In this document: positions 50,047 to 58,925 of the stretch, one piece after another
Layout: each line of letters begins with the position of its first letter
Position numbering within the stretch: the stretch's first letter is position 1
Assembly: GCA_023411375.1 (NCBI GenBank)
Contig: JAEYOW010000038.1
Location: 172,765 to 236,764, forward strand
Length of the DNA: 64,000 bases
Reading direction: 5' to 3'
Source: Bacillota bacterium
GTDB lineage: Bacteria > Bacillota > Clostridia > Christensenellales > Aristaeellaceae
Translations under genes and position numbers: made by a program
The notes under the pieces: model-generated
Told to the model about the DNA's origin: nothing
The model's input: the letters and a program-made list of their open reading frames with translations, nothing else
Databases searched by the model: none

Positions 50047-50892
50047 TCAGCAGCTCCATTCGGACAGCTTGATTCTGATCATTGAAAAAAAGCTTCTGGG
50101 CTCCAGCCGGATAAACCGCGCCATGCGTTCTGAACGGGTGACGACGAGCGTCTGTCCGCCCGCAAGCTCAAGGGCCTTCCGCCCGTCTACAGATACCATG
50201 GCCTTTTGGGCGTGGTCGCGGTCCAGGCGCACGGTGATGCGCTGCGTCGCGGCCGTCACCACAGGCCTGTGCTGAAGGGAGTGCGCGCAGATGGGCGTAA
50301 GAAGCATGCATTCCACCTCCGGGCACACGATTGGCCCTCCGGCGGAAAGCGAATAGCCGGTGGAACCGGTGGGCGTGGATACGATGAGGCCGTCGGCAAT
50401 ATAGCGGCCGATGGGCTCGTCCCCCACCCACGCGTTGACGCCTATCAGGCGTGAATAACCGCCGCGGCTCAATACCACGTCGTTAAGCGCCAGCACGGTC
50501 GTTTCGCCCAGCGTCGCCTGGAGCATCATGCGCTCCTCAATCGCATACTCGCCTGTGTGAAGCCTCGCGCAAGCCGCGTCCAGCTGCTCCAGCTCCACCT
50601 CGGCCAAAAAACCGACGGTACCCACGTTGATACCCAGCAACGGTAAATCATATTGGACGGACAGCGCGTTAGCGCGCAGCAGCGTGCCGTCGCCGCCGAC
50701 CGATACAATCGCTTCGCAGCAGCCGGGCACCTTGCAATCAAACAGCTTTCCGGCCTCGTTCCCCATGCGTTCCCACAGCCAGGGCTCAGCGGATATGGCG
50801 AGCCCCGCGCGCGTGAAAGCGGCGGCGATCTGCCGGGCTAGCTCGGCCAGGTTAGGCTTTCGCTGGTGCATAACCATATAGACAGATTTCAT
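50047..50892 (-). CDS. nadK: NAD kinase
   Basis: NadK phosphorylates NAD to NADP. The protein is 281 residues. The key motif is SVGGDGTLLRANAL; later come LLGINVGTVGFLAEVE, the NAD-binding TPTGSTGYSLSAGGPIV and ALNDVVLSRG. It is the first gene after the promoter and operator at 50920-50974. A 24-base gap separates it from argR. Confidence 0.96.
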   Translation of the reverse strand: MKSVYMVMHQRKPNLAELARQIAAAFTRAGLAISAEPWLWERMGNEAGKLFDCKVPGCCEAIVSVGGDGTLLRANALSVQYDLPLLGINVGTVGFLAEVELEQLDAACARLHTGEYAIEERMMLQATLGETTVLALNDVVLSRGGYSRLIGVNAWVGDEPIGRYIADGLIVSTPTGSTGYSLSAGGPIVCPEVECMLLTPICAHSLQHRPVVTAATQRITVRLDRDHAQKAMVSVDGRKALELAGGQTLVVTRSERMARFIRLEPRSFFSMIRIKLSEWSC

Positions 50893-50919
50893 GAGCGGAT
50901 GCCTGCCTTTCCGCCTGTT

Positions 50920-50948
50920 AGTATATCACAAACTGCATAAGTATGCAA
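50920..50948 (-). promoter_or_regulatory. Promoter of nadK-argR-recN
   Basis: On the minus strand TTGCAT, 17 bases, TATACT, 28 bases before the nadK ATG. The -35 lies inside the loop of the palindrome and the spacer spans one arm of it. Confidence 0.65.
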
Positions 50949-50974
50949 TCATGCATATTTATGCAGTTTGTGAT
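50925..50974. promoter_or_regulatory. Nested palindrome over the nadK promoter, candidate ArgR operator
   Basis: ATCACAAACTGCATAA (50925-50940) is mirrored exactly at 50959-50974. Inside are two TGCAT-N4-ATGCA units separated by four bases. These resemble the ArgR half-site plan TGNAT-N4-ATNCA. The right arm touches the tlyA stop codon. Confidence 0.5.
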
Positions 50975-51789
50975 TATTCCTTTGCGAGGGTATGATGGGA
51001 AAGCGAGACAACCTCTTCAATGCGCGCGGCGTCAACGCCCGGCCTGTCCGCCTGCCAGGGAAGCAGTTCGGCGATGTACTCGATGTTGCCTTCGGGACCG
51101 GTGATGGGTGAAAAATCAAGCTGTGCCATTTGATAACCGAACTCCGGCACAAACCCGGCAATTTCTGAAATAACCTGCCTGTGTACCGCCGGGTCGCGCA
51201 CCACCCCTTTTTTTCCGACATTCTCGCGCCCGGCTTCAAACTGAGGCTTAATGAGAATATAAAAGCGCCCTTTGCGCCCCATCAGCTCCGCGGCGACGGG
51301 AAGAATGAGCCTGACCGATATAAAGGAGACGTCCATGACCGTGACGTCGGGCGTTTCAGGAATCTCGGCGCGCGTCAGGTAACGTGCGTTGGTGCGTTCA
51401 AGCACCGTTACCCGCGCATCGTTGCGGATTTTCCAATCCAACTGGCCATAGCCTACGTCCACGGCATATACGCGCCTGGCCCCATTTCGCAGCAAAACAT
51501 CCGTAAAGCCGCCCGTGGCCGCGCCAATATCCAGGGCGGTTACGCCGGTTACGTCGGCGGCGAAAACGCGCAGCGCCTTATCAAGCTTTAACGCGCCGCG
51601 CCCCACAAAGGGATGGGCATGCCCCTTGAGGGTAAGCTCGTCCGTGTCCGATACTTTTTCGGAGGGCTTAAGAATTTTGACCTCCTTAAGATAGACCTGG
51701 CCCGCCATGATGAAGGCCTGCGCTCGTTCGCGGCTGGGCGCAAGCCCCTGGCGCACAAGGGCAAGATCTACCCGCAGCTTGTCAGCCAT
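50974..51789 (-). CDS. tlyA: TlyA-family rRNA methyltransferase
   Basis: The family 2'-O-methylates 16S and 23S rRNA (known for mycobacterial TlyA). The protein is 271 residues. It opens with an S4 RNA-binding domain (RVDLALVRQGLAPSRERAQAFI), then the SAM domain with VTALDIGAATGGFTDVLL, the K-D-K-like motif VMDVSFISVRLILP and ILIKPQFEAGRENVGKKGV. The start at 51789 is chosen because it gives the standard S4 N-terminus; upstream codons run into dxs. It overlaps the dxs end by 8 bases. Confidence 0.95.
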   Translation of the reverse strand: MADKLRVDLALVRQGLAPSRERAQAFIMAGQVYLKEVKILKPSEKVSDTDELTLKGHAHPFVGRGALKLDKALRVFAADVTGVTALDIGAATGGFTDVLLRNGARRVYAVDVGYGQLDWKIRNDARVTVLERTNARYLTRAEIPETPDVTVMDVSFISVRLILPVAAELMGRKGRFYILIKPQFEAGRENVGKKGVVRDPAVHRQVISEIAGFVPEFGYQMAQLDFSPITGPEGNIEYIAELLPWQADRPGVDAARIEEVVSLSHHTLAKE

Positions 51790-53665
51790 TTTCGTGCACC
51801 GCCTTTCCGCTAAGCGTATCCCGGATGGTCCGTGCGATGCTTTCATCATCCAGTTCAACGTCCTGAAGCAGGTGTCTGTGGTCGCCATGCTGTACAAAAC
51901 GGTCGCCCACAGCAAGCAGGCGGATGCGGGGACGCAGTCCTGCCAGCGCGGCATATTCAACAACCGCGCTGCCAAAGCCGCCAAGCCGTACGTGCTCCTC
52001 CAGCGTAAAGACGGGCGTATCCCGCGACAGTACATCGTTGAGGCAATGCTCATCCAGCGGTTTAACCGTGGACGCGTTGACAACACGCAGTTCGATTCCC
52101 TCCCCGGCAAGCGTGGCGGCCACGCGCAGCGCAGCCGCCGTCATCGAGCCGGCCGCAAGCACAACGCCGTCCTTGCCTTCCCGCAGGGCATTCCACCTGC
52201 CGATCTCAAACGAGTCGATATGGATTCCCTCCGGCAATTCCTCGGCGTTTTTGGGATAACGCACCGAGCAGGGCGCGCATAGCCCATGAGCGGCCCTGAT
52301 CATCAGTTCTAGTTCACCCGCGTCGGCTGGAGCCAGAACCGTCATGTTCGGAATATGCCGAAGATACGCAAAATCGTACAGGCCCTGGTGGGATTGCCCG
52401 TCCTCATTTGATATGCCCGCCCGGTCCAGCATAAGCACAACAGGAAGGTTTTGTATACAAACATCATGCAGCACCTGGTCGTACCCGCGCTGCAAAAAGG
52501 TAGAATAAACGAAGAAATACGGCCTCATGCCACCCGAGGCAAGGCCGGCGCACATGGTAACGGCGTGCTCCTCCGCGATGCCGACGTCAAAAAAGCGGTC
52601 GGGGTAAACGTCCTGAAACAGGTTGGTGCAGGTACCCATCGGCATTGCCGCCGTAACGACCTGAATGCGCGGGTCCACCGCCGCCATGGCAATCAGAGTG
52701 CGGTTGGCCACCTCCCCGTTCGCGCGGTGCTCGGAGGGCTGTACCCTGCCGTTTTCCACGAAAAACGGAGGCGTGCCATGAAACTGCTCCGGCCGCCTCT
52801 CGGCACGGTTATAACCATAGCCCTTTTTGGTGGAGCAGTGGATGACGACGGGCTCGTCAAGCTTTTTTGCGTGCTCTAATATGTTCTCTACGGCGCTGAG
52901 ATCGTTGCCGTTGATCGGGCCGAGGTAGCGGAAGCCCAAGGCCGAAAAAAAGCCCTCGTCCACAAACACGCTCTTTACCATGCGTTTAACTGTATGCACA
53001 ACCTGATAAAGCGGCTCGCCCACCACGGGAATCCGATTTAGGTTGGTTTTAACGCGCTTTTTGGTGCTGTTCCAGCCCGCGCTCGCGCGCATGGTGGACA
53101 GGTGCTTGCTGAGCGCGCCGACGTTCTGGGCAATCGACATTTCATTGTCGTTCAATATAAGAATCAGCCTTGTTTTGCTGTTGCCGCAGTCGTTAAGGGC
53201 TTCATAGCACATGCCTCCGGTCAGCGCGCCGTCGCCGACCACAGCCACCACGTGGTGCTTCTGCCCCAACGCGTCGCGGGCACGCGCAAAGCCAAGCGCG
53301 GCGGAGATGGCAGTGGAGGCGTGTCCAGCCTCAAAGCAGTCGTATTCGCTTTCGTCGCGCCGGGGAAAGCCCGAAATACCGCCATAGGTGCGAAGCGTGT
53401 CAAAGGCCTCGTATCTTCCGGTCAACAGCTTGTGCGCGTAAGCCTGATGGCCCACGTCGAAGATAAGCTTATCCTCCGGCGTATTGAACACACGATGGAG
53501 CGCCAGCGTGATTTCCACCACGCCAAGATTGGAGGACAGATGACCGCCGTTTTGCGAAACGGTCTGTATAATCCTGGTGCGGATATCGTCCGCCAGCTCC
53601 TCGCACGCTTCACTGTCCAGGCCGCGGATATCGGCGGGATCTCTGATTTTCGATAATTCGACCAT
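51782..53665 (-). CDS. dxs: 1-deoxy-D-xylulose-5-phosphate synthase
   Basis: Dxs condenses pyruvate and glyceraldehyde-3-phosphate in the first step of isoprenoid synthesis. The protein is 627 residues. The thiamine motif is VVGDGALTGGMCYEALN and closes with NDNEMSIAQNVG; the second domain has FFDVGIAEEHAVTMCAG, and the third contains GSMTAAALRVAATL. It overlaps tlyA. AAAGGAGC lies before the ATG. Its order with tlyA, nadK, argR and recN is a Firmicutes hallmark. Confidence 0.97.
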   Translation of the reverse strand: MVELSKIRDPADIRGLDSEACEELADDIRTRIIQTVSQNGGHLSSNLGVVEITLALHRVFNTPEDKLIFDVGHQAYAHKLLTGRYEAFDTLRTYGGISGFPRRDESEYDCFEAGHASTAISAALGFARARDALGQKHHVVAVVGDGALTGGMCYEALNDCGNSKTRLILILNDNEMSIAQNVGALSKHLSTMRASAGWNSTKKRVKTNLNRIPVVGEPLYQVVHTVKRMVKSVFVDEGFFSALGFRYLGPINGNDLSAVENILEHAKKLDEPVVIHCSTKKGYGYNRAERRPEQFHGTPPFFVENGRVQPSEHRANGEVANRTLIAMAAVDPRIQVVTAAMPMGTCTNLFQDVYPDRFFDVGIAEEHAVTMCAGLASGGMRPYFFVYSTFLQRGYDQVLHDVCIQNLPVVLMLDRAGISNEDGQSHQGLYDFAYLRHIPNMTVLAPADAGELELMIRAAHGLCAPCSVRYPKNAEELPEGIHIDSFEIGRWNALREGKDGVVLAAGSMTAAALRVAATLAGEGIELRVVNASTVKPLDEHCLNDVLSRDTPVFTLEEHVRLGGFGSAVVEYAALAGLRPRIRLLAVGDRFVQHGDHRHLLQDVELDDESIARTIRDTLSGKAVHENG

Positions 53666-53680
53666 AATGCTCCTTTGTAA

Positions 53681-54886
53681 TCAGGCGTTCTTCAGGCCGG
53701 TTTTGGCCCCGGCTTTGCCGCCGATGGATATGCTGTTAAGAATATCCGAGGTATAGGCATAGTTACTGTTGTCCTTATCCTGCTGTGCCTCCATGGCATA
53801 TTTCACCATGTTGTCAATCAAAAGGCCGTAGGGCATGGCTGTTTTCTCCCACAGGTAAAACGCCAGCGAGCCGGGAATGGTATTGATCTCGGTGATGTAT
53901 AGCCCGTCCGAAGCCGCGTCGTACATATAATCGATACGCACGACGCCTTTACAGTCCATATCGTTGAAAATATCGATGGAGAGTTTTTGGATTTTATCGC
54001 GCAGCTCAGGCTCGATCGGCGCGGGCAGTACGCGTTTGAGCGAGGCCATTCCCTTGGCCGAGTTGCTGCCATATTTATCCATAAAGGTAAGCAGATCGCC
54101 GCCGGAAATCGGCATTTCAATCTCGCTGGCTTTTGCTTCGCCATTATAGCCAAGCACCGAGCAGTTGAGTTCCAGGGGATCGGTAATGCCCTGTTCCACA
54201 AGCACCTTGCGGTCAAACTCAAACGCGAGGTCCAACGCGTCCTCAAGCGCCTTGCGGTCCGCCGCTTTGGTCACGCCGATGGAGGAACCCAGAGATGCCG
54301 GCTTGACAAACACAGGATAGGGCAGTTCCTTTTCGATCATATCAAGCACGGCTTTATGATCCGTTTCCCAAGCCTTGCGCAGAAACCAGCAGCTTGGCAG
54401 TACGGGAAACTGTCCGCCGCGAAAATACTGCTTCATATACACCTTATCCATGCCCATGGCGGACGCGCCGACGCCGGAGCTTGCATAAGGGATATTGCAC
54501 AGCTCAAACAGGCCCTGAATGGTACCGTCCTCGCCATGCATGCCGTGCAAAACGGGAATCACGCAATCCAGCCGCGCCACGACAATCTCCTTTTCCTTGC
54601 CAAAAAGGCCCTTGCCGTGATCCAGGGTCGTCAGCGCGCCGGAACCAGCCGTGATGTCCAGGTTGACGCGAACGATTCCCTTCCGGCTTTCATCAAAGGG
54701 CGTATAGGAGGCGATGTCAAACAGCGGATCCCCCGTAAACCATTCACCTTTTTTGCTGACGTAAATCGGAATGATGTCGTAGGACTGGCGGTCCGCCGCG
54801 CGCATGAGCTGCACCGCGCTGATGATGGACACCTCATGCTCGCAGCTGCGGCTGCCAAAGACCACGCCAAGTTGAAGCTTGTTCAT
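53681..54886 (-). CDS. ddl: D-alanine-D-alanine ligase
   Basis: Ddl joins two D-alanines for peptidoglycan. The protein is 401 residues, longer than typical Ddl (300-370). It opens LGVVFGSRSCEHEVSIISA, has VIPVLHGMHGEDGTIQGLFE, the ATP-grasp core YPVFVKPASLGSSIGVTKA and VVRIDYMYDAASDGLYITEINTIPG split by metal ligands. The extra length is a mid insert after LDHGKGLFGKEKEI and a 40-residue C-terminal tail (YAMEAQQDKDNSNYAYT). The family resembles the VanA-type/Ddl group but the donor specificity is unknown. GGAGGG precedes the ATG. It follows the Mur ligase in one operon. Confidence 0.93.
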   Translation of the reverse strand: MNKLQLGVVFGSRSCEHEVSIISAVQLMRAADRQSYDIIPIYVSKKGEWFTGDPLFDIASYTPFDESRKGIVRVNLDITAGSGALTTLDHGKGLFGKEKEIVVARLDCVIPVLHGMHGEDGTIQGLFELCNIPYASSGVGASAMGMDKVYMKQYFRGGQFPVLPSCWFLRKAWETDHKAVLDMIEKELPYPVFVKPASLGSSIGVTKAADRKALEDALDLAFEFDRKVLVEQGITDPLELNCSVLGYNGEAKASEIEMPISGGDLLTFMDKYGSNSAKGMASLKRVLPAPIEPELRDKIQKLSIDIFNDMDCKGVVRIDYMYDAASDGLYITEINTIPGSLAFYLWEKTAMPYGLLIDNMVKYAMEAQQDKDNSNYAYTSDILNSISIGGKAGAKTGLKNA

Positions 54887-54909
54887 GTCAAACCCTCCAA
54901 ATGCTTGCT

Positions 54910-56538
54910 TTATGCTTCCTGATAATGATCGGGCAGATCGTTTTCATAGAGGACCGTATCCGTTGGCAGCACCAGCGAATGAAGCAGCTCCGTAGACCTG
55001 TCCAGGCTATCCACGCGGTGGACCGCATCCTCCGGGAAACCCGCTTCCCTCAGCCCGTCGATGATGGGCTGAACGCGGTTTTTGCCAACGACAATGGCAA
55101 TATCCACGCAGCCGGCCATCTCACGGCCAAATTCCCGGTTATATTCGTCTTCACGCTGTCCAAGCTCCACCATGCCCGGCGTAATGATAATCCGCCGACT
55201 GGGAAAGCCCTTAAGCACCTGAAGGGCCGCCCTGGCGCCCACGGGGTTGCTGTTGAAGGCGTCGTTGATGATGGTAAAGCTGCCCGGATTATTTAAAAGC
55301 TCCAAGCGGTGTTTGACGGGCTGCAGCTTTTCCACACCGTGGGCGATTTGCTTAAGCGTGAGGCGAAGGTCGCTTGCGACTGCGGCCGCAAGGAGGATGT
55401 TCGTAATATTATGCTCGCCAAGAAGGCGCGTATGGCATTCGATGCTTCCCCGCCCCCGAATATGCAGCATGAACGCGCTGCCCTCCGCCGATACCCGGAC
55501 GTCGTCATACCATACGTCCGCCGTTTCGGGATTTCGGCCGCACAGGGTTTTGGTCTTGTGGGTGTTTTGATACATGCGGGTACAAAACGCGCCGTCGTCA
55601 AAAAAGTAAGCGTGAGATTCCTTTTCGGGCAACGCCCCGATCAGCTCGTACTTTGTGCTTGCCACGCGCTCAACGGTCTTAAACGTATCCAGGTGCTGCG
55701 GCCCAACCGAAGTGATGATGCCGATTGTCGGACGAACCAGGCGGCACATTTCCTTAATGTCGCCCACATGGCGCGCGCCCATCTCCCCCACAAAAACCTG
55801 ATAGGAAGGCGTTAGCTTTTCACGGATGGCACGCGTTACGCCCATTGGCGTGTTATAGCTTGCGGGAGTAATCAGCGTTGGGTATTTCTCGCTTAAAATA
55901 GCGCCTAGAATGTGCTTGACCGACGTTTTGCCATAGCTACCCGTAATGCCGATGCGGATTAGGTTCGGGTTGGCCATAAGCCTTCGCCGGGCATCCCTGA
56001 AATAGCACTCGCTGATAGCCTTTTCCACCGGCCAGGCAAGCAGGCCGGAAAGCGCCACCATAAAAGGAAGCAGCAGCGGCCATAGCGCGGGCATAATCCC
56101 CCATGGCGTTCTGGAAAGCGCATAGGAGACGGCCGTCATCACCAGAAAGAAAACAACGTACAGCCGCTTGACGCGGCCGGTCAAAACAAATTTCTTTTTT
56201 TCTTTTTTTTCTGAAAAAGCCTTGCAAACACCCCATCCGGCCAGCGCGGATACGGGCAGGAACAGTGCGAGAGCCAGCACGGCCCCTGTACGGTTTACGT
56301 TATCGGCGAGCACGAGGCGGTAGAGCGCGTAATACAACAGCATGCATACCACCGTAACGCACAGCCCGGGAAGCATGCTATGGACACGGTTGCGCCTGAG
56401 CGTGCGGAAATATCCCGGAAACTGATAGCTTTCAAGCTGAAAATAATGCAGAATACCCCGGGCGGCAAAAAACGAACACACCACGGGTGCGAGCAGAAAA
56501 AGCCATTTAACCGCGGATAACCAGGCGGACATATCCAA
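54910..56538 (-). CDS. Membrane-anchored Mur ligase (MurF-like)
   Basis: This is a 542-residue protein with an unusual N-terminal membrane region of about five helices: WLFLLAPVVCSFFAARGI, LPGLCVTVVCMLLYYALYRL, GAVLALALFLPVSALAGW, LYVVFFLVMTAVSYAL and ALWPLLLPFMVALSGLLAWP. The Mur ligase core follows with Walker A GITGSYGKTSVKHILGAIL, the LLGEHNITNILLAAAVA motif and the MurF-like DAFNSNPVGARAALQVL. Ordinary MurF has a short soluble N-terminus instead. The start is a TTG; the ribosome site (GGGGTG) overlaps the end of the upstream hydrolase gene. With ddl next door it likely adds a dipeptide to a UDP-precursor or a related polymer at the membrane (inference). Confidence 0.85.
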   Translation of the reverse strand: MDMSAWLSAVKWLFLLAPVVCSFFAARGILHYFQLESYQFPGYFRTLRRNRVHSMLPGLCVTVVCMLLYYALYRLVLADNVNRTGAVLALALFLPVSALAGWGVCKAFSEKKEKKKFVLTGRVKRLYVVFFLVMTAVSYALSRTPWGIMPALWPLLLPFMVALSGLLAWPVEKAISECYFRDARRRLMANPNLIRIGITGSYGKTSVKHILGAILSEKYPTLITPASYNTPMGVTRAIREKLTPSYQVFVGEMGARHVGDIKEMCRLVRPTIGIITSVGPQHLDTFKTVERVASTKYELIGALPEKESHAYFFDDGAFCTRMYQNTHKTKTLCGRNPETADVWYDDVRVSAEGSAFMLHIRGRGSIECHTRLLGEHNITNILLAAAVASDLRLTLKQIAHGVEKLQPVKHRLELLNNPGSFTIINDAFNSNPVGARAALQVLKGFPSRRIIITPGMVELGQREDEYNREFGREMAGCVDIAIVVGKNRVQPIIDGLREAGFPEDAVHRVDSLDRSTELLHSLVLPTDTVLYENDLPDHYQEA

Positions 56539-56540
56539 AC

Positions 56541-57338
56541 TTATTCACCCCGCTTCCCAAAAAAGAATTCCCTGACGATCAGCAAAAAGCGCTGCCACTC
56601 CTCGATAAAGGCAAAATGCGAGCGTCCCTCAAAAATGACCAGCCCGGCGTCCGGAATGCTCTGCTCCATCTGTTGCCCCATCCAAAGCGGCGTTTCGGTA
56701 TCCTCGCTGCCCCAGATCAACAGCGTGGGCGCGGCGATATCACCAAGCATAGGAAGCAAATCCTGCGATATGACCTTAACGAAGGTCTTGCGCATACCTT
56801 CGTTAAGTTTGTTATAATCAGCAGAACCAAACCGGCTGCGAAGCGAGGTTTGCCACTGCTCCACCACGGGCGCGAGCGGTTTTACACCTTTCATGGCGTT
56901 AAGCACCGCGTTATAACGCTTAAAACGGTTCTGGCGCTTTTGCTGGCTTTGGGAAACCGGCTTGCGTATGCCTGCGCCGCCCGTGATAATCAACCTGCCG
57001 ACCAGCTCAGGGTAATGGGAGGCCAGGTAAATCGCGACGCGGCCGCCAAAGGAATGGGCGACCACATCGACATGGCTGATGTGAAGCCGCTCAAGCAGCT
57101 CCTGCACCTGTCCGGCATATTCGGGAACGCCCCAGGGCTCCGGAGGCTCGGCACTTTGACCATGGCCGGGAAAATCCAGCGTCAGCACAGACGCTTCAGC
57201 GCTAAGCCCACTTTCAATAAAAGAGAAAATGGAGCCGTCGCATCCCCAACCATGCAGGAGCAAAACCGTCGGGCCCTGCGCATCTTTTTTTGACTGCAAA
57301 CGGTAAAATATGCGGCAGCCCCGTATCGTCGCTTCCAA
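56541..57338 (-). CDS. Alpha/beta hydrolase
   Basis: This is a 265-residue alpha/beta hydrolase. The oxyanion segment is LLLHGWGCDGSIF, the nucleophile is in VVAHSFGGRVAI, the acid in LLIWGSEDTETPL, and the His in FEGRSHFAFIEEW. It is the family fold of esterases and small-molecule hydrolases; substrate is unknown. I chose the TTG at 57338, which follows GGAAAGGTGG by 6 bases, over an ATG at 57362 lacking a ribosome site. It lies 2 bases upstream of the Mur ligase gene, so it likely works with cell-wall building. Confidence 0.85.
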   Translation of the reverse strand: MEATIRGCRIFYRLQSKKDAQGPTVLLLHGWGCDGSIFSFIESGLSAEASVLTLDFPGHGQSAEPPEPWGVPEYAGQVQELLERLHISHVDVVAHSFGGRVAIYLASHYPELVGRLIITGGAGIRKPVSQSQQKRQNRFKRYNAVLNAMKGVKPLAPVVEQWQTSLRSRFGSADYNKLNEGMRKTFVKVISQDLLPMLGDIAAPTLLIWGSEDTETPLWMGQQMEQSIPDAGLVIFEGRSHFAFIEEWQRFLLIVREFFFGKRGE

Positions 57339-57428
57339 AGAAGCACCACCTTTCCGAAACATCCCATCATATTTTACCCTATCTTATGCAAAAAGAAAAG
57401 TCATAACCGCATTTTACGCTCCCGTTTC

Positions 57429-57917
57429 TTATTTCTCCGAGATTTCAAAGACATAGCGGCGCTTGCGCCTGCTGATGGCAAACTCCTGCTGGCACCAGGG
57501 CGGAACGTCGACGACGGTTTCCAGAACGCAACCCAGGCGTTCGCATGTACGAATGCTGGGTAGGTTGTCCTCGTCGGTTGTAACGACGAAGGAACGCATG
57601 CCGATCCCCATAAGCACCGGTACGCAAAGGCGGCATGCATGCAGCGCCTCATGCTTGCCGCGATAGGGTCGATCTATATGATACCCGATATGGCCGAGGT
57701 AAAACAGGCTGTCGCTCTCCCCCACTCTCAGCGCGATTTCTCCTGAAACCCGCCGCGCCTCCACGTCGATTACGTCAAAAATCAATGATTTGGCATAGCC
57801 CAATCGCGAGATGCCCGCGTAATATTCCCGGGGCCGAAGCGCCACCACGTCGTCCGAGGTCATCCATATACGTTTGCGCCCGCAGCGGATAAACTCGCGC
57901 TCAATCTGCGTTTTCAT
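57429..57917 (-). CDS. GNAT-family N-acetyltransferase
   Basis: This is a 162-residue acetyltransferase. The acetyl-CoA site is seen in LGHIGYHIDRPYRGKHEALHACRLCVPVL, where the P-loop-like R-G-K-H replaces the usual RGxGxG/A. VVTTDEDNLPSIRTCERLGC is the motif B/catalytic region, as in RimJ/RimL-type enzymes. The substrate is unknown. Its ATG overlaps the end of the fruK-like gene by four bases, so it is cotranscribed. Confidence 0.85.
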   Translation of the reverse strand: MKTQIEREFIRCGRKRIWMTSDDVVALRPREYYAGISRLGYAKSLIFDVIDVEARRVSGEIALRVGESDSLFYLGHIGYHIDRPYRGKHEALHACRLCVPVLMGIGMRSFVVTTDEDNLPSIRTCERLGCVLETVVDVPPWCQQEFAISRRKRRYVFEISEK

Positions 57918-58837
57918 ACTTCCTGTACAGTCACCTTTGGAAGCAGCGCCTCAAAATCATTTTTCCGCAAAAGCTGCGTTCCATCCGTCATTACACTGGC
58001 GGCGCCCGCGGCCACGCCGTAGCGGAATGAATCCGAAAGCGGTTCTCCGCGAGAAAGGCCCATCAGCACGCCGCCGATCATCGCGTCGCCCGCGCCCACG
58101 GTGGAACGCGCCTCCACCATCAGGGCGGGCGAAAAAAGCGTCTCGTTGCCGTTGGTGTACATAGCGCCATATTTCCCCATGGAGATAATAACGTTCTGCG
58201 CGCCATACTCAATCAGGAAAAGGGCGGCGTCGCGGATGCCGCGCAGCGTGCGCAGTTCCTTTTTCATGATGCCTTCCATTTCCGGAAGGTTGGGCTTAAC
58301 CAGAAAGGGCCGCTCCTTTACGCCATGCAAAAGCGAGTCGCCCGCCGAGTCCAGCACGCATTTTTTGCCGTGAACCGCAAGCATGCAACGCTGATAGGTG
58401 GTGTCCGGACAGCCAAGGGGAAGGCGGCCGCTCAAAACGACAAATTCGCTACTTTCGGCCTTTTGGCGTAAAAGCTGGAGAAAGGCCGAAAGCCGCGGCT
58501 CGTCCAGCTCAAGCCCAGGTTCGTTAAACTCTGTAATCGCTTTGCTCTGCTCGTCCACCAGCTTCAGGTTGGTGCGCACCTCTCCCGGCACGGATAGATA
58601 GTCAAACACAACGCCTTCTCTGGCGATCATATGCGCAAACGACGCCTCGTCCGTTTCCCCAAGGCAGCCGACACAGCCCACGTCCACACCAAGGCGCTTC
58701 AGTACGATAGCGACGTTGATTCCCTTGCCGCCCACGTCCACGCGGACATTTTTGAGCCGATTGACCTCGCCGGTTTTAAGATGCTCGACAGAGGCGGTCT
58801 TGTCAAAAGATGGGTTCATGCAGACGGTCGTAATCAT
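57914..58837 (-). CDS. fruK: PfkB-family 1-phosphofructokinase-like sugar kinase
   Basis: This is a 307-residue PfkB kinase. The sugar-binding motif is VDVGGKGINVAIVLKRLG, then GCLGETDEASF, and the C-terminal PfkB signature ARSTVGAGDAMIGGVLMG with the catalytic Asp. It fits 1-phosphofructokinase or tagatose-6-phosphate kinase; the precise substrate cannot be settled. The ATG at 58837 is chosen since GGAAGGGGAATG lies just upstream and upstream codons are weak. No PTS gene is beside it, unusual for fruK. Confidence 0.88.
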   Translation of the reverse strand: MITTVCMNPSFDKTASVEHLKTGEVNRLKNVRVDVGGKGINVAIVLKRLGVDVGCVGCLGETDEASFAHMIAREGVVFDYLSVPGEVRTNLKLVDEQSKAITEFNEPGLELDEPRLSAFLQLLRQKAESSEFVVLSGRLPLGCPDTTYQRCMLAVHGKKCVLDSAGDSLLHGVKERPFLVKPNLPEMEGIMKKELRTLRGIRDAALFLIEYGAQNVIISMGKYGAMYTNGNETLFSPALMVEARSTVGAGDAMIGGVLMGLSRGEPLSDSFRYGVAAGAASVMTDGTQLLRKNDFEALLPKVTVQEV

Positions 58838-58873
58838 CCATTCATTCCCCTTCCCTATCCGTGTACACCACAA

Positions 58874-58904
58874 CGGGACCGACGCGGCAAACGCATCGGT
58901 CCCG
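58874..58904 (-). terminator. Hairpin between the EF-G-like and fruK genes
   Basis: A 13-bp stem (one G-U pair) of CGGGACCGATGCG and CGCGTCGGTCCCG has a 5-base loop, then TTGTGGTG. The T-run is poor, so it may only reduce read-through to the downstream genes. Confidence 0.5.
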
Positions 58905-58925
58905 GGCGGACACGCGGAACGAAGA

